A stretch of DNA of 64,000 nucleotides from Rhodococcus pyridinivorans (GCF_900105195.1 NZ_FNRX01000002.1:2418001-2482000), one strand, 5' to 3'. Shown: positions 33,085 to 43,565, counted from the first letter of the stretch. Made by a program: numbers and translations. Notes: generated from the sequence alone by a model not told the origin.

Positions 33085-34095
33085 TCAGGGAGGCCGACGC
33101 GTGGTGAGGACGACCCTCGCGGTCGCTGCGACCGTACGATTCGGATCGTCGGTCAGAGCCTCGAGCGCGTCGTCGGCGGCCGACCCGGGGATCTCCGCGA
33201 GTGCCTGCGTGAGACGTAGCCGGGCACCGGCATCGTCCGAGCCGCCGAGCGCGTGCTGCAGCAACCGCACGATCTCGGCGGACGACAGCGGCCGATCTGC
33301 GAGCAGGCCGAGTACCTCGGCGGCCTCGACGTCCGACCGGCCCTCCACGATCATCTCTACGAGCACGGGGACGGCCACGTCCACCCCTCGCGCCCCGAGC
33401 GTCAGAGCCGCCGTGGAACGTGCTTTGGGATCGGTGTCGTCGAGGGCCCCCTCCAGGAGCCTCGTCGATTCGGGCACACGGAGTTCCGCGAGTGTCGCGA
33501 TCGCCCGTCGCCGCACCGGCACCTCGTCGGAGTGAAGGCCCTCCGCGAGTGCCGGCAGCGCAGCGTCGAATGCCTCCGCTGCTCGGGCGAGCGACCAGCG
33601 CAGCGCGCCGGCGACGAACGGATCCTCCTCCGACAGCGCCGCCCGGACCAGCGCTGCGACCGGCAGCGTCGTGTCCTCGTCCTGGGACAGGATCGCCTGC
33701 TGGCGGCGGGAGCCGGAATCGGATTCGAACGCGCGCAACAGCGCGACGAGGCGCAGGACGTCGTCCCAGCCGCTGGGGGAGGCCGAGTCGACGCCTTCGA
33801 GACGAGCGAGGAGTTCGGTCTCGGCGGCGATCCGTTCGCGCGTGTGCCGGATCAGCTCCTGCACCAGATCCGCCGGAGCGAAATCCGGTTCCCCCAGCGC
33901 ACGTCCGACCTCGTTCAGCGACAGGCCGAGACTCCGGAGACTCTCCACGTGGAAAAGCCTCCTGAGGTCGTCCTCGGTGTACTCGCGGTAGCCGCCCGAG
34001 GTACGGCCAGTCGGCGTCACCAGCCCCAGGCGGTCGTAGTGCCGCAGCATGCGGCTGCTGACACCGGAGCGCCGCGAGACCTCACCGATCAGCAC
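33085..34095 (-). CDS. MerR-family regulator fused to HEAT repeats
   Basis: The 336-residue protein starts with a standard MerR winged helix (1-70): IGEVSRRSGVSSRMLRHYDR, then GGYREYTEDDLRRL and SLRSLGLSLNEV. A coiled linker (about 75-110) follows. Instead of a ligand or metal domain, the rest (about 140-330) is a run of helical HEAT-like repeats, for example LADDPxVRxxA-type units such as SDEVPVRRRAIATLAEL and DTDPKARSTAALTLG. There is no Cys suited to metal sensing. GTG 34095 lies 4 bp after the stop of a HEAT-only gene, so the two are one operon. It sits where mycobacteria carry mmpS3. Target and signal are unknown. Confidence 0.85.
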   Translation of the reverse strand: MLIGEVSRRSGVSSRMLRHYDRLGLVTPTGRTSGGYREYTEDDLRRLFHVESLRSLGLSLNEVGRALGEPDFAPADLVQELIRHTRERIAAETELLARLEGVDSASPSGWDDVLRLVALLRAFESDSGSRRQQAILSQDEDTTLPVAALVRAALSEEDPFVAGALRWSLARAAEAFDAALPALAEGLHSDEVPVRRRAIATLAELRVPESTRLLEGALDDTDPKARSTAALTLGARGVDVAVPVLVEMIVEGRSDVEAAEVLGLLADRPLSSAEIVRLLQHALGGSDDAGARLRLTQALAEIPGSAADDALEALTDDPNRTVAATARVVLTTRRPP

Positions 34096-34099
34096 CGGC

Positions 34100-34783
34100 T
34101 CACTCCCGGATACCGTCGGCGCCGAGTGCGGCGACGCGTTTCGCCGACTCCACAGAGAGGACGAACGCGCTGTCGGGGTCGACGCGGATCCGTTCGGTGG
34201 CCTCCGCGTGAGCGCGGACGCGCGGGTCGGGGCTGTTCATCGCCGTGTCCAGGACCGGCGCCGCGGCCTCGTCGAGTGCCGCGAGAGCGCGACCGAGGCT
34301 CAGTTGTAGGTCGCGGTCGCCGCGGCCCAGTTCGGCGCCGAGAGCCGCAGCGAGGCCGCCTTCCGAGCCCGGTGGCACGAGAGCGACCGCCGCGCGCCAC
34401 GCGCTGCGTGCCACCTCGTCGTGCTCGTCGTGGAGCATCCCCGAAACCTTCGGCCATGCGACGGGATCGCCGATCTTCGACAACGTGTGCAGGGCCTGAC
34501 TGCGTGCCTGTGAGACATCCGAACCGAGCTCGGCGAGCAGACGCGGCACGGTCACCCCGGCCGGCAGACGGCACAGCGCCCAGGTCAGCATGTCGCGGAC
34601 GAAGAAGTCCGGCTCCACCGCGCACCGGTCGACGAGAGCGGTCACCGTTTCGGGATCGGGTGCGGTACCCGACTCGAGTGCGGCGCGCAGACGCACGGAG
34701 GCGTCGTCGGCGGACAGGGCCTCGACGAGGCGGGTGGACAGGGCCTCGACGAGGCGGGTGGACGGGTCCTGATGTGTGCGCAT
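34100..34783 (-). CDS. HEAT-repeat protein
   Basis: This 227-residue protein consists of HEAT-like helical pairs throughout, with the repeated pattern of hydrophobic helix, Asp-Pro turn and VRxxA (for instance AVEPDFFVRDMLTWAL, SDVSQARSQALHTL, HDEHDEVARSAWRAA, NSPDPRVRAHAEA). No enzyme motif is seen, so a scaffold or adaptor role is likely. ATG 34783 is preceded by GGAGGT at 7 nt. Residues STRLVEAL occur twice in tandem near the N-terminus because of a 24-bp DNA repeat. It is directly upstream of the MerR-HEAT gene (4-bp gap), and both probably act together. Confidence 0.8.
   Translation of the reverse strand: MRTHQDPSTRLVEALSTRLVEALSADDASVRLRAALESGTAPDPETVTALVDRCAVEPDFFVRDMLTWALCRLPAGVTVPRLLAELGSDVSQARSQALHTLSKIGDPVAWPKVSGMLHDEHDEVARSAWRAAVALVPPGSEGGLAAALGAELGRGDRDLQLSLGRALAALDEAAAPVLDTAMNSPDPRVRAHAEATERIRVDPDSAFVLSVESAKRVAALGADGIRE
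34713..34763 (-). repeat. 24-bp in-frame tandem repeat
   Basis: Two copies of a 24-bp unit (GACAGGGCCTCGACGAGG..., period 24) lie in the 5' end of the HEAT-repeat gene and add eight residues per copy without a frame change. Confidence 0.85.
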
Positions 34784-34890
34784 GGGAGGCACCTCCTTCA
34801 CGACCCATTCGAGCGCTTGTCACAGTGTCAAGGTCAAGACGTACGCTCCGGACGATATCCGGTGGGGGATGGGAGAACCCCCGAACGACG

Positions 34891-34927
34891 AACGGGGCCC
34901 CGGACCGTGATGGTCCGGGGCCCCGTT
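34891..34927 (-). terminator. Hairpin terminator after qcrB
   Basis: A perfect 16-bp stem (34891-34906 with 34912-34927) and 5-nt loop lie 19 bp past the qcrB stop; it ends the ctaE-qcrCAB cluster. Confidence 0.85.
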
Positions 34928-34945
34928 ACGAGCCGCTGATGCGGA

Positions 34946-36607
34946 TCAGTGCTGCGACTTGTCGGGCAGCTGGGCTGCGCCGTCTCCGTTGCCGTGGACG
35001 CGCTCCTGGTACTCGCGGAGCGTGTTCCGCAGCTCGAGCTCGGCCTCGTGGTGGGCGGCCTCGAGAGCGGCGGCCTCGTCGGCCGGGTCCGGGCTCCACC
35101 AGCTGCCGGAGCCGGGCTTGCCGGCGGTGCCGAGCTTGTTCATCCGCTTCGGAACCGGGGCGGCCTGGTACTCCAGCGGGATCGGGTGGCCGTGCTCGTC
35201 CACCGGGCCGAGCGGCTGGTGGATCTCGATGTACTCGCCGGTCGGCAGGCGACGGACGATGCCCGTCTCGATGCCGTGCTCGAGCACCTGACGGTCGCTG
35301 CGCTGCAGACCCAGGCAGAACCGGTACGCGATGTAGTAGGCGAGCGGCGGGAGCAGGACGAGACCGATGCGGCCCATCCAGGTCGTCGCGTTGATCGAGA
35401 TGTCGAACTTGTACGCGATGATGTCGTTGACACACATGATCGTGGCGACGGCGTAGAACGCCAGGGCCATGAACCCGATGCCGGTGCGGACCGGCACGTC
35501 GCGCGGACGCTGCAGCAGGTTGTGGTGTGCGTCGTCCTTCGTGAACTTCTTCTCGATCCACGGGTAGACCGTGAGCACGACGAACACCAGGCCCATGATC
35601 AGCGCGATCCAGAACGGCTGCGGGATCGTGTACCGGCCGAACAGGTACAGCTCCCAGGCGGGCCAGATACGGGCCATGCCGTCCGTCCACATCATGTAGA
35701 TGTCGGGCTGCGAGCCGGCGGACACCTGCGACGGGTTGTACGGGCCGATGTTCCAGACCGGGTTGATCTGCAGCAGGCCGGACATCAGGGCGAGCACCGC
35801 GAAGGTCATCGCGAAGAAAGCACCCGACTTGACGGCGAAGACCGGGAGGATACGAACGCCGACGACGTTCTGCTCCGTGCGGCCGGGGCCGGGGAACTGC
35901 GTGTGCTTCTGGTACCAGACCAGCGCGAGGTGCGCGGCGATCAGGGCCAGGATGATGCCCGGGACGAGCAGCACGTGCAGGACGTAGAAGCGCGGGATGA
36001 TCAGCTCACCCGGGAAGTCGCCACCGAAGATCGCCCAGTGCATCCACGAACCGATGATCGGGATCGAGAGCGTGATGCCCGAGAACGCGGCGCGGAGGCC
36101 GGTGCCCGAGAGCAGGTCGTCGGGGAGGGAGTAACCGAAGAAGCCTTCGAACATCGCCAGGATGAGCAGCAGCGAGCCGATCACCCAGTTGGCCTCACGC
36201 GGACGCCGGAACGCACCGGTGAAGAACACGCGCAGCAGGTGGACGACGATCGACGCTGCGAACATCAGTGCTGCCCAGTGGTGGATCTGTCGCACGAACA
36301 GACCACCGCGGACCTCGAAGGAGAGGTTCAGGGTCGTCTCGTAGGCGCGGGACATACCCACACCGCGCAGCGGCGTGTAGACGCCCTCGTAGATGACGTG
36401 CGCCATCGAGGGGTCGAAGAACAGGGTGAGGAAGATACCCGAGATCAACAGGATGACGAAGCTGTAGAGCGCGATCTCACCCAGGAGGAAGGACCAGTGG
36501 GTGGGGAACACCTTGTTGATCTGGCGGCGGATGCCCGCGGACAGGTGGTAGCGAGAATCGAGATTCTCGCCGATCTGTGCGGCGCGGGACGGGGTTGCAG
36601 TACTCAC
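34946..36607 (-). CDS. qcrB: Cytochrome bc1 complex cytochrome b subunit
   Basis: The 553-residue membrane protein holds the two b haems and the quinol sites of the bcc complex. Eight or so transmembrane helices are visible; haem ligands include the histidines of [12 protein letters not shown] and [10 protein letters not shown]. The Qo-site segment is in the [13 protein letters not shown] region and in the PWE-type sequence [10 protein letters not shown]. The actinobacterial C-terminal extension (about 430-553) is charged and cytoplasmic. GTG 36607 overlaps the qcrA stop by 4 nt (GTGA). In M. tuberculosis QcrB is the target of telacebec-class inhibitors. Confidence 0.97.
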   Translation of the reverse strand: MSTATPSRAAQIGENLDSRYHLSAGIRRQINKVFPTHWSFLLGEIALYSFVILLISGIFLTLFFDPSMAHVIYEGVYTPLRGVGMSRAYETTLNLSFEVRGGLFVRQIHHWAALMFAASIVVHLLRVFFTGAFRRPREANWVIGSLLLILAMFEGFFGYSLPDDLLSGTGLRAAFSGITLSIPIIGSWMHWAIFGGDFPGELIIPRFYVLHVLLVPGIILALIAAHLALVWYQKHTQFPGPGRTEQNVVGVRILPVFAVKSGAFFAMTFAVLALMSGLLQINPVWNIGPYNPSQVSAGSQPDIYMMWTDGMARIWPAWELYLFGRYTIPQPFWIALIMGLVFVVLTVYPWIEKKFTKDDAHHNLLQRPRDVPVRTGIGFMALAFYAVATIMCVNDIIAYKFDISINATTWMGRIGLVLLPPLAYYIAYRFCLGLQRSDRQVLEHGIETGIVRRLPTGEYIEIHQPLGPVDEHGHPIPLEYQAAPVPKRMNKLGTAGKPGSGSWWSPDPADEAAALEAAHHEAELELRNTLREYQERVHGNGDGAAQLPDKSQH

Positions 36608-37731
36608 GGGCGACGCTCCCAGAATGCCGGGCCGAGTGCCTCGATGAAGTCACCGTTGGCGACCAGGAAGCCCTCTTCGTTCACTGTAATCGGAAGCTGC
36701 GGCAGTGCGCGAGCAGCGGGACCGAAAATCGGCTTGCCGTACTCCAGCGCATCGAACTGCGACTGGTGGCACGGGCACAGGATGCGGTGCGTCTGCTGCT
36801 CGTAGAGCGAGGTCGGGCAGCCGAGGTGCGTGCAGATCTTCGAGTACGCGAAGTAGTCGCCGTAGTTGAAGCTCTCCTGGCCCTTGCGCTTGACGACACG
36901 CTCGGTGTCCTCGGTGCGCAGGCGGATGAGCATGACGGCGTTGCGGATGCCGCGCAGGCTCTGCAGCAGAGCGTGGTCGTCACCGCGATCGGACTCGCGG
37001 AACGGGAACACCGTCTCCATACCGCCGGCGTCGAGGTCCTCCGGGCGCACCAGGACGATGTCCTGGGGGCGGCCGGTGTCGCGACGCAGGTAGATGGTCT
37101 CGCCGGGGTAGCGCGGAGTCCAGCCCGACACCCACAGCGACGACTGGTCACCCTCGGCCCACGGATTCTTGATCAGGCCGCCGAGCGGCATGATCAGACC
37201 GAGGCCGAGCGCGCCACCACCGAAGATCGCGGTGCGCTTGATCAGCTTACGGCGCGGCAGGGTGGACGTCTCGAGCGAGTCGGAGAGCTCGGCGACGATC
37301 GTCTTGCGATCGACCTCGGGCGAGCCGCCGTCGTGCCGATCCTGGATCGACACCTCCTCGGGGATGAACTTCTTGGTGAACTGCACCGCGCCCACGCCGA
37401 TGCCGAGGATGGACAGACCCAGGGTCAGTCCGAGCATCGGGGTGTAGAGGCTGTACCAGCCGTAGTTCTCGTCGCCGATGCCCTGGTACTCCCATGGCCA
37501 GAACAGGTAGATCGCGATGAACGCGACACCCGCGATGCCCGCGAGGGCGAACCAGAAAGCGACGTTGCGCTCGGCCCGCTTCTCGGCACGCGTGCCTTCG
37601 ACGGGCCAGCGATCCTTGCGGAACGCGACGTCGACGCCGTCGAGGTTCGTGCCGAGCGTGACGAGATCGTCCCGGCTCATCCGGTCGAGATCTTCGACCG
37701 TGTGCTTGTTCGGCGTTTCGCCGCCACTCAT
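36604..37731 (-). CDS. qcrA: Cytochrome bc1 complex Rieske iron-sulfur subunit
   Basis: This 375-residue subunit carries the 2Fe-2S cluster that takes electrons from quinol. The N-terminal half has three transmembrane helices (about 59-79, 95-118 and 171-191), as in actinobacterial QcrA. The C-terminal Rieske domain has ligands Cys300/His302 and Cys319/His322, with the disulfide pair Cys305 and Cys321. ATG 37731 overlaps the qcrC stop by 4 nt and its own stop overlaps qcrB by 4 nt, giving tight coupling of the three genes. Confidence 0.97.
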   Translation of the reverse strand: MSGGETPNKHTVEDLDRMSRDDLVTLGTNLDGVDVAFRKDRWPVEGTRAEKRAERNVAFWFALAGIAGVAFIAIYLFWPWEYQGIGDENYGWYSLYTPMLGLTLGLSILGIGVGAVQFTKKFIPEEVSIQDRHDGGSPEVDRKTIVAELSDSLETSTLPRRKLIKRTAIFGGGALGLGLIMPLGGLIKNPWAEGDQSSLWVSGWTPRYPGETIYLRRDTGRPQDIVLVRPEDLDAGGMETVFPFRESDRGDDHALLQSLRGIRNAVMLIRLRTEDTERVVKRKGQESFNYGDYFAYSKICTHLGCPTSLYEQQTHRILCPCHQSQFDALEYGKPIFGPAARALPQLPITVNEEGFLVANGDFIEALGPAFWERRP

Positions 37732-38600
37732 GACCTTGCTCCGATCCACAGTGCAGCGCCGACGACGGCGACCATGCCGACGACCCACATGGTCGGCCCT
37801 TCGGCACCGGGGCCGAAGCCGCCGAGCCCGTAGCCACCCGGGTCTCTCGTCTCACTGGCGGACTTGATGTACGCGATGATGTCCTTCTTCTCCTCGACCG
37901 TCAGCTGACGATCGGAGAACTTCGGCATGTTCTGGGGGCCGGTGAGCATCGCGGTGTAGATCTGCTGCTCGTTGGCCGGATCCAGGTTCGGTGCGAACTT
38001 GCCGGACGAGAGCGCGCCGCCGCGTCCGGTGAAGTTGTGGCAGGACGCGCAGTTCTGGCGGAAGAGCTCCGAACCGCGTCCGATGTCGTTGCCGCGCAGT
38101 GACGACTGGGCGATCTCGCCGTTCTCGTCGCGGATGACCGTCGGGCCTCCACCGTTGGCCTGGATGTACGCGCCGAGCGCGTCGGTCTGCGCAGCGTCGA
38201 ACTTCGGGTCCTTGCGGAGGGCCTGGGCCTCGTTGCGCATCATCGGCATGCGGCCCGAGGAGACCTGGAAGTAGACGGCGGCCTCGCCGACACCGATGAG
38301 GCTGGGACCGCGGTCCTGGACGCCCTGAAGATTGACACCGTGGCAGGTCACGCAGGAGGTCTCGTAGAGCTGCTGACCCTCGCGGATCAGAGCGCTCTGG
38401 TCGTCCTGCGCTGTAGCCACCTGCGGGGCAGGTGTCAGCGCGGAGGCGATGAAGCCTGCGCTGAGGAGACCGAGCGCAAGGACCAACGCTCCGGTGACGC
38501 GCCGGCGCATCTTGCGCTGGCGGCGGGACTTCGCAGCATCGGCTGCAGAGGATCGACCGGGCATGTCACCCTCGGAGGCGAGAGGTGGGGATGAACTCAT
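37728..38600 (-). CDS. qcrC: Cytochrome bc1 complex dihaem cytochrome c subunit
   Basis: The 290-residue cytochrome cc carries two c-type haems, bound at Cys83/Cys86/His87 (CVTCH) and Cys184/Cys187/His188 (CASCH), and passes electrons straight to CtaC, replacing a soluble cytochrome c. It has an N-terminal membrane helix (about 35-55) and a C-terminal helix (about 268-286) that anchor it outside the membrane. The axial Met of each domain is likely in GRMPMM and QNMPKF. ATG 38600 follows AAAGGGA at 7 nt. It lies 64 bp after ctaE. Confidence 0.97.
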   Translation of the reverse strand: MSSSPPLASEGDMPGRSSAADAAKSRRQRKMRRRVTGALVLALGLLSAGFIASALTPAPQVATAQDDQSALIREGQQLYETSCVTCHGVNLQGVQDRGPSLIGVGEAAVYFQVSSGRMPMMRNEAQALRKDPKFDAAQTDALGAYIQANGGGPTVIRDENGEIAQSSLRGNDIGRGSELFRQNCASCHNFTGRGGALSSGKFAPNLDPANEQQIYTAMLTGPQNMPKFSDRQLTVEEKKDIIAYIKSASETRDPGGYGLGGFGPGAEGPTMWVVGMVAVVGAALWIGARS

Positions 38601-38664
38601 CTGTATCCCTTTTTTTATGTCGGGACGGACTGGACGTCAGGGGGCTGCCTGGGCGTTCAGCTGG

Positions 38665-39279
38665 CTAACGGATGAAATAAATCGTGGCAAACAGCGCGAT
38701 CCAAACGATGTCGACGAAGTGCCAGTAATACGAAACGACGATGGCCGCAGTGGCCTGTGCAGGCGTGAACTTGCTGACCTTCGTGCGGAACAGCAGGAAC
38801 ACGAATGCGATGAGGCCGCCGATGACGTGCAGGCCGTGGAAACCGGTGGTCATGTAGAACACCGAGCCGTACACGCTGCCGGGGATGGTCGTGCCGTCCT
38901 TCACCAGGGTGATGTACTCGTAGCCCTGACCGAGCACGAAGAAGGTGCCCATGCCGAGGGTGATGATGTACCACCGTCGCAGGCCGAAGACGTCGCCGCG
39001 CTCGGCGGCGAAGACGCCCAGCTGGCAGGTGAAGGAAGAAGCGATCAGCACCATGGTGATCGGTACCGCCAACCACAGGTTCAAGTGGGTGGGCGGGGGC
39101 GGCCACATGCCCTCCGGGGCCTGTGCCCGTGCCACGAAGTACATGGCGAAGAGCCCTGCGAAAAACATGAGCTCACTGGACAACCACACGATGGTGCCGA
39201 CGCTGACCAGGTTGGGCCGGTTCAACGAGTGCACGCGCTGTGTGATTGCAGATCCTGAAGTCCCTACTGCGCTCGTCAC
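38665..39279 (-). CDS. ctaE: Cytochrome c oxidase subunit III (aa3 type)
   Basis: The 204-residue subunit III stabilises the aa3 oxidase. Its five transmembrane helices and motifs such as [27 protein letters not shown] and [11 protein letters not shown] are typical. GTG 39279 starts [13 protein letters not shown], as in M. tuberculosis CtaE; CATACT lies 7 nt upstream, so a leaderless transcript is likely. It heads the ctaE-qcrC-qcrA-qcrB run, matching the physical bcc-aa3 supercomplex. Subunit I (ctaD) is not in this window, as in relatives. Confidence 0.96.
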   Translation of the reverse strand: MTSAVGTSGSAITQRVHSLNRPNLVSVGTIVWLSSELMFFAGLFAMYFVARAQAPEGMWPPPPTHLNLWLAVPITMVLIASSFTCQLGVFAAERGDVFGLRRWYIITLGMGTFFVLGQGYEYITLVKDGTTIPGSVYGSVFYMTTGFHGLHVIGGLIAFVFLLFRTKVSKFTPAQATAAIVVSYYWHFVDIVWIALFATIYFIR

Positions 39280-39453
39280 GCTGGCTAGTATGACCCGTCG
39301 TAGTACGTCTTGGGCAATCGGGGCCGAAATCGGCGCGTCCGTGCAGGTCCCGGACCTGTATTTCTCCAGGTGGGCACTCGGTGGCGGGTGCTCGGAGGGG
39401 TGCCACACGGGACATTTCGGAGGGTCGCGGAGGTCACGTGCGATCGTGGTGAC

Positions 39454-39909
39454 ATGAGTACCGGAAAGGGTGTTCGGGGGTGGCTGCGGTCCCTGATCGG
39501 TCGGCGCAGCGAACCGCTCGACGCGAACCGGCCCGACCTGGTCGTGGTCGTCTCGTCCTTCGACGACGCGGAGGCGTGTTCGACGGCGCTCGAGCGTGCC
39601 GCCGAGGCGACACCTGTGTGGCAGGCCGAGGACGAGGCGGTTCTGCGGCACCACCTCGCCCTGCCCGCCGACAGGGTGGACCGGGCGGCGGAACTGGCCG
39701 GGCAGGACGGCTACGTCGTGGCCGGGACCGGCGACGGGAACGTCCCAGCCGCGGCCGTCGCGGGCGCCTCGGTGATCCTGCAGCGCGTGCAGGTCCTCGA
39801 TGCACTGCACTGTGCGCAGGAGAAGTCGCGCATGGCCTCGCTCGCCCAGCGGCTCGGTGGAACGGCCCTGGGATGGGACGCTCTGCAACCGCAGGATTCC
39901 GCTGGCTAA
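39454..39909 (+). CDS. Conserved-looking hypothetical protein between ctaE and trpD
   Basis: This 151-residue soluble protein has no signal peptide or membrane helix. It begins with a basic segment ([18 protein letters not shown]) followed by an alternating beta/helix pattern: [13 protein letters not shown], a helix, then [20 protein letters not shown]. No known family motif or catalytic residue is evident. ATG 39454 is the first ATG; a GGAGGT 20 nt upstream is rather far. It runs in the direction of trpD, 63 bp before it. The function is unknown. Confidence 0.6.
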   Translation: MSTGKGVRGWLRSLIGRRSEPLDANRPDLVVVVSSFDDAEACSTALERAAEATPVWQAEDEAVLRHHLALPADRVDRAAELAGQDGYVVAGTGDGNVPAAAVAGASVILQRVQVLDALHCAQEKSRMASLAQRLGGTALGWDALQPQDSAG

Positions 39910-39972
39910 GCTGACCGGTCGGAGGGCACGCCGGTGCCCGGTGAGGAGCGAGATGCGGCGAGGGCAGGTGCG

Positions 39973-41052
39973 ATGAACGCGACGCGAGACGCGGACGAGG
40001 TGACGCAGAACTGGCCCTCCGTCCTGGGAGTGCTCACGGCCGGGCAGAACCTGTCCGCCGCGGAGGCGCGATGGGCGATGAGCGAGATCTTCTCCGACAA
40101 CGCCACTCCCGCTCAGATCGCGGCCTTCGGTGTCGCTCTGAAGATGAAGGGCGAGACACCCGAGGAGGTGCGGGCACTCGCCGACACGATGCTCGACTAC
40201 GCCCGGTTGGTCCCGGTCGACGGTGACGTGGTCGACGTCGTGGGCACCGGTGGCGACCGGGCGAACACCGTCAACATCTCCACGATGGCCTCGCTGGTCG
40301 TCGCCGCAGCGGGTATTCGCGTGGTCAAACACGGCAACCGCGCCGCCTCGTCCAAGAGCGGCGGCGCCGACGTGCTCGAAGCGCTCGGAGTGCACATCGA
40401 TCTCGGACCCGACGAGGTGGCCCGCTCGGTCGCCGAGGCCGGGATCGGATTCTGCTTCGCGCCGGTCTACCACCCGGCGCTGCGTTTCGCGGCCGCACCG
40501 CGCAAGCAGATCGGCATCCCGACGGTCTTCAACGTCCTCGGCCCGCTCACCAATCCGGCCCGCCCGAGCGCCGGCCTGATCGGGTGCGCCTTCGAACCGC
40601 TCGTCCCGACCGTCGCCGGTGTGCTCGCGCAGCGCGGCAATTCGGCGCTCGTCGTCCGAGGCGACGACGGTCTCGACGAACTGACCACCTCCACGACCTC
40701 GCGCGTGCACGTCGTCCACGGCGGCGAGGTCCGGGTCGTGACGCTCGATCCGCGCGATCTCGGTATCGAACGGGTTCCGCTCGAGGCACTCCGCGGAGGC
40801 GACGCCACGGAGAACGCGGCGATCGCGCGGGCGATGCTGGCGGGGGAGACAGGGCCGGTGCGCGATGCCGTGCTCCTCAACGCCGCCGGGGCAATCGCGG
40901 CTTTCCGGGGCGTCGACGGCGTTCTCGAGGATGCCCTCACGGCCGGGCTCGAGACGGCGGCAGAGGCGATCGACAGCGGCCGGGCCACGGCCGTCCTGGA
41001 GCAGTGGGCCGAGGTCACCACGCGGCTGGGTGCCGGTTCCGGACACAAATGA
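39973..41052 (+). CDS. trpD: Anthranilate phosphoribosyltransferase
   Basis: The 359-residue enzyme joins anthranilate to PRPP in tryptophan synthesis. The PRPP/Mg motif VGTGGD is at 90-95, followed by [20 protein letters not shown] and the second metal motif [11 protein letters not shown] 39973 was chosen over GTG 39934 because it begins near the usual family start and has GCAGGTG upstream. The other trp genes are elsewhere, as in mycobacteria, where trpD also stands alone next to ctaE (Rv2192c). It ends at a bidirectional terminator. Confidence 0.95.
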   Translation: MNATRDADEVTQNWPSVLGVLTAGQNLSAAEARWAMSEIFSDNATPAQIAAFGVALKMKGETPEEVRALADTMLDYARLVPVDGDVVDVVGTGGDRANTVNISTMASLVVAAAGIRVVKHGNRAASSKSGGADVLEALGVHIDLGPDEVARSVAEAGIGFCFAPVYHPALRFAAAPRKQIGIPTVFNVLGPLTNPARPSAGLIGCAFEPLVPTVAGVLAQRGNSALVVRGDDGLDELTTSTTSRVHVVHGGEVRVVTLDPRDLGIERVPLEALRGGDATENAAIARAMLAGETGPVRDAVLLNAAGAIAAFRGVDGVLEDALTAGLETAAEAIDSGRATAVLEQWAEVTTRLGAGSGHK

Positions 41053-41080
41053 CCGGAGAAGAGTAAGGACACACGAACGA

Positions 41081-41109
41081 CGGGCCCGCACTGCATCGGT
41101 GCGGGCCCG
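41081..41109. terminator. Bidirectional terminator between trpD and the Lrp-type gene
   Basis: An 11-bp stem (41081-41091 with 41099-41109) with a 7-nt loop lies between converging genes. Confidence 0.75.
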
Positions 41110-41135
41110 GCGGTCGTCGGTGGTGCTGCGGGGTG

Positions 41136-41411
41136 TCAGTTCCCGATCGAGAAACCGGCCTCGACGTCGGCGCTCGAGTACGACTGGAATGCGATGTGGG
41201 TGACGGTCTTCGTCACGCCGTCGATCTTGTTGATGCCCCGGGTGACGACCTCCGCGATCTTCTCGTGGTCGCGGACCCGGACCACGGCCACGAGGTCGAC
41301 GTCGCCCGCGCAGGAGTACACCGTGTCGACACCGTCGAGGTCGGCCACCGCTTGCGCGGTTTCGGGGATACGGTTCGCCTCGGCGTCGATCAGGACGATC
41401 GCGTTGATCAT
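41136..41411 (-). CDS. Lrp/AsnC ligand-binding (RAM) domain protein without HTH
   Basis: This 91-residue protein is a stand-alone RAM domain: [19 protein letters not shown], then [20 protein letters not shown] and a final [15 protein letters not shown]. The alternating beta-alpha-beta pattern and the GDVDLVAVV segment are those of the effector-binding half of Lrp/AsnC regulators. The DNA-binding half is absent. ATG 41411 has AAGGAG 6 nt upstream, so it is not a truncated longer gene. Such proteins may bind amino acids or pair with full-length Lrp proteins; the role here is unknown. It lies 32 bp after the exonuclease-UvrC gene in the same direction. Confidence 0.85.
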   Translation of the reverse strand: MINAIVLIDAEANRIPETAQAVADLDGVDTVYSCAGDVDLVAVVRVRDHEKIAEVVTRGINKIDGVTKTVTHIAFQSYSSADVEAGFSIGN

Positions 41412-41443
41412 GTGGTCTCCTTCAACCTTCCTCGGGGATTGCA

Positions 41444-43192
41444 TCAGCCTAAGCGGTGCGGGTCGTCGGCGGAGAGGAGCCTGCGGACCGCGCGGGCGTC
41501 GCGGGCGAGCTCGGCCCACGTGCTCCACCGGCCCGCACCCCGTGTCGGTTCGCACCAGCCCTCGCTCGCCCGGACGATGCGGATGCCCTCGCCGTCGAGC
41601 CAACGTGCGACCAGACCGATCTCCTCCGGGGACGCGCCCCGGAGCGGGCCGGGTGACGGCCGCACCGTCTCGGCCGCGGCGACGATCGCCTCGACGACGG
41701 GCATCGGGCGCACACCGCGCGGTGCCACTCCGGCGGACGCGAGACGACCGGCGCGCACGACGGCGAACTCCCACCCGCCCTCGGCCCGCGGTCGCGCGGC
41801 GACGAGTTCGTCGACGGCCGCCAGTGCCGCGAGGCGTTGCGTGCGCCGCAGCGCGACGAGGGCGGTGGCGAGGCGGTCGCGCAGGCGGGCGGCGTTCTCG
41901 AACAGCTGGTCGCGCACGAGGGCGTCGAGTCGCTGCTGCGCCGATTCGACGGCGTCGTCGGCGGTTCCGCGGACGACCGCGCGCGCACGCTCGACCTGGG
42001 CTGCGTAGGCGGAGGCGTCCTGGACCCCGAAGGCGGCTGCGGCGCAGCCCCCGACCGCGACGGGCGGGCAGCGGTCGCCGTGGCGGGCCGTACGGCCGAT
42101 CCTGCGCGTGCACGTGCGCAGACCGCACATCTCCGCGAGCAGTGCCGCGACATCCGCGGCGTCGGCGCGCACCGAGAACGGGCCGACCGAGTCGGGTCCG
42201 GGGGTGCGGCTCACGGCGAGGCGCGGGAACGCCTCGTCGGTGAGGATGATCCACCAACCGCGCATCGGATATTTCGACCGGCGGTTGTAGGGAGGGGTGT
42301 GGGCCGCGATCAACCGGAGTTCGCGGACGCCGGCCTCGAGCCCGTGGGCGCATTCGACGTGATCGATGCGTGTGGTGAGCGCGACCATCTCGCGCAACCG
42401 CGGTCGCGTCTCGGAGCCCGTGAAATAGGTACGGACACGCCGGTGCAGGTCGACCGCCGTGCCGACGTACAGCACCTCGTCCGACGGGCCGCGGAACATG
42501 TAGACACCCGGTTTGCGCGGCAGATGCGCGGCGAGTGCGCGTTTGGCCCTCTGCTCGGCGGTGACCACCGGCATATAGTCGCGCAGTTCGGTGAGGCTGT
42601 GGACGCCCTGGTTGCCGACCCGTTCCATGAGGGCGTGCAGGACGTCCACGGTGGCGCGTGCGTCGTCCAGGGCGCGGTGGGTGGGCACGGTGGAGACCCG
42701 GAACAGTTCGGCCAGCGCGGACAGCTTCACCGACGGCGCTTCGTCGCGTCCGAGGACGCGGCGGGCCAGCTTGACGGTGCACAGCACCTGGAAGCGGGGC
42801 CACGCGAGTTCGCACTGCGCCGTGGCCGCCTCGAGGAAGCCGACGTCGAATCCGGCGTTGTGTGCGACGAGCACCGCTCCGGACGCGAATTCCAGGAAGG
42901 CGGGCAGCACCTCCTCGACCTTGGGCGCCGCATAGACCATCGCGGTGGTGATGCCGGTGAGCTGCACGATGTACGGGGGGATGGGTCGCCCCGGATCGAC
43001 GAGGGTCGCGAACTCGCCGAGCACCTCGCCCCCGCGGATCTTCACCGCGCCGATCTCTGTGATGGCGTCCTCGGCTGCCTTCCCGCCGGTCGTCTCGAGG
43101 TCGACGACGACGAAGGTGGTCTCGCGCAGCGGAGTGTCGAGCTCGTCGAAACCGAGTTGCACGCCGAGGGCGGATGGTTGCGGCGAGGTCAT
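41444..43192 (-). CDS. DnaQ-type exonuclease fused to UvrC-like GIY-YIG nuclease
   Basis: The 582-residue protein joins two nucleases. The N-terminal part (about 20-195) is a DEDDh exonuclease: Asp31 and Glu33 in VVDLETTGG, the Asp in [11 protein letters not shown], and the final [12 protein letters not shown]. The middle (about 230-330) is a UvrC-like GIY-YIG domain starting [24 protein letters not shown]-type helical segment (about 430-460, [11 protein letters not shown]) follows. The UvrC endonuclease H half and HhH domains are missing, as in the M. tuberculosis counterpart Rv2191. A DNA-repair role is inferred. ATG 43192 has TAGGCT 7 nt upstream, suggesting a leaderless mRNA. Confidence 0.88.
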   Translation of the reverse strand: MTSPQPSALGVQLGFDELDTPLRETTFVVVDLETTGGKAAEDAITEIGAVKIRGGEVLGEFATLVDPGRPIPPYIVQLTGITTAMVYAAPKVEEVLPAFLEFASGAVLVAHNAGFDVGFLEAATAQCELAWPRFQVLCTVKLARRVLGRDEAPSVKLSALAELFRVSTVPTHRALDDARATVDVLHALMERVGNQGVHSLTELRDYMPVVTAEQRAKRALAAHLPRKPGVYMFRGPSDEVLYVGTAVDLHRRVRTYFTGSETRPRLREMVALTTRIDHVECAHGLEAGVRELRLIAAHTPPYNRRSKYPMRGWWIILTDEAFPRLAVSRTPGPDSVGPFSVRADAADVAALLAEMCGLRTCTRRIGRTARHGDRCPPVAVGGCAAAAFGVQDASAYAAQVERARAVVRGTADDAVESAQQRLDALVRDQLFENAARLRDRLATALVALRRTQRLAALAAVDELVAARPRAEGGWEFAVVRAGRLASAGVAPRGVRPMPVVEAIVAAAETVRPSPGPLRGASPEEIGLVARWLDGEGIRIVRASEGWCEPTRGAGRWSTWAELARDARAVRRLLSADDPHRLG

Positions 43193-43565
43193 GCGGCAGA
43201 GCCTAGGAAGCGTCACCGACACGCCGTCGAGCGGGCTTCGGAGCGGGGTTCGGAGCACGGGGAGATGAGGATCACACTGCGTTCTTTTCGGCTCGATGAA
43301 GGGTAAACGGAGGCCGGAGAACAGACCGATCGGCCTCCGGGAACGACAATCCGGCGAATCGGGCGCATCGCCTCGTCGACGGTCGATGAGTCAGCGTGCC
43401 CTGACCTGGTTCTTCCGGAAGGAACTCGGGTGAAACGGGCGCCGGGCCTCTCCCGAGCGGAGGCGCGCCGGACAGTGGCCGTTACCGCGCCGTTATCGGA
43501 CCGTTGCCCCGCGACGGCATTCCTCCAGGGGTGGGCCGAGAAGGTCGGGTCGCACGGCAAGGCGG
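43193..43565. other. Intergenic stretch without a supported gene
   Basis: A 137-codon open frame on the minus strand (43213-43626) has no ribosome binding site, is Arg/Ser-rich without fold-like pattern, and would be antisense to the riboswitch leader; I do not accept it. The stretch holds the upstream region of the DnaQ/UvrC gene (TAGGCT at 43200-43205 on the minus strand) and nothing else recognisable. Confidence 0.5.
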
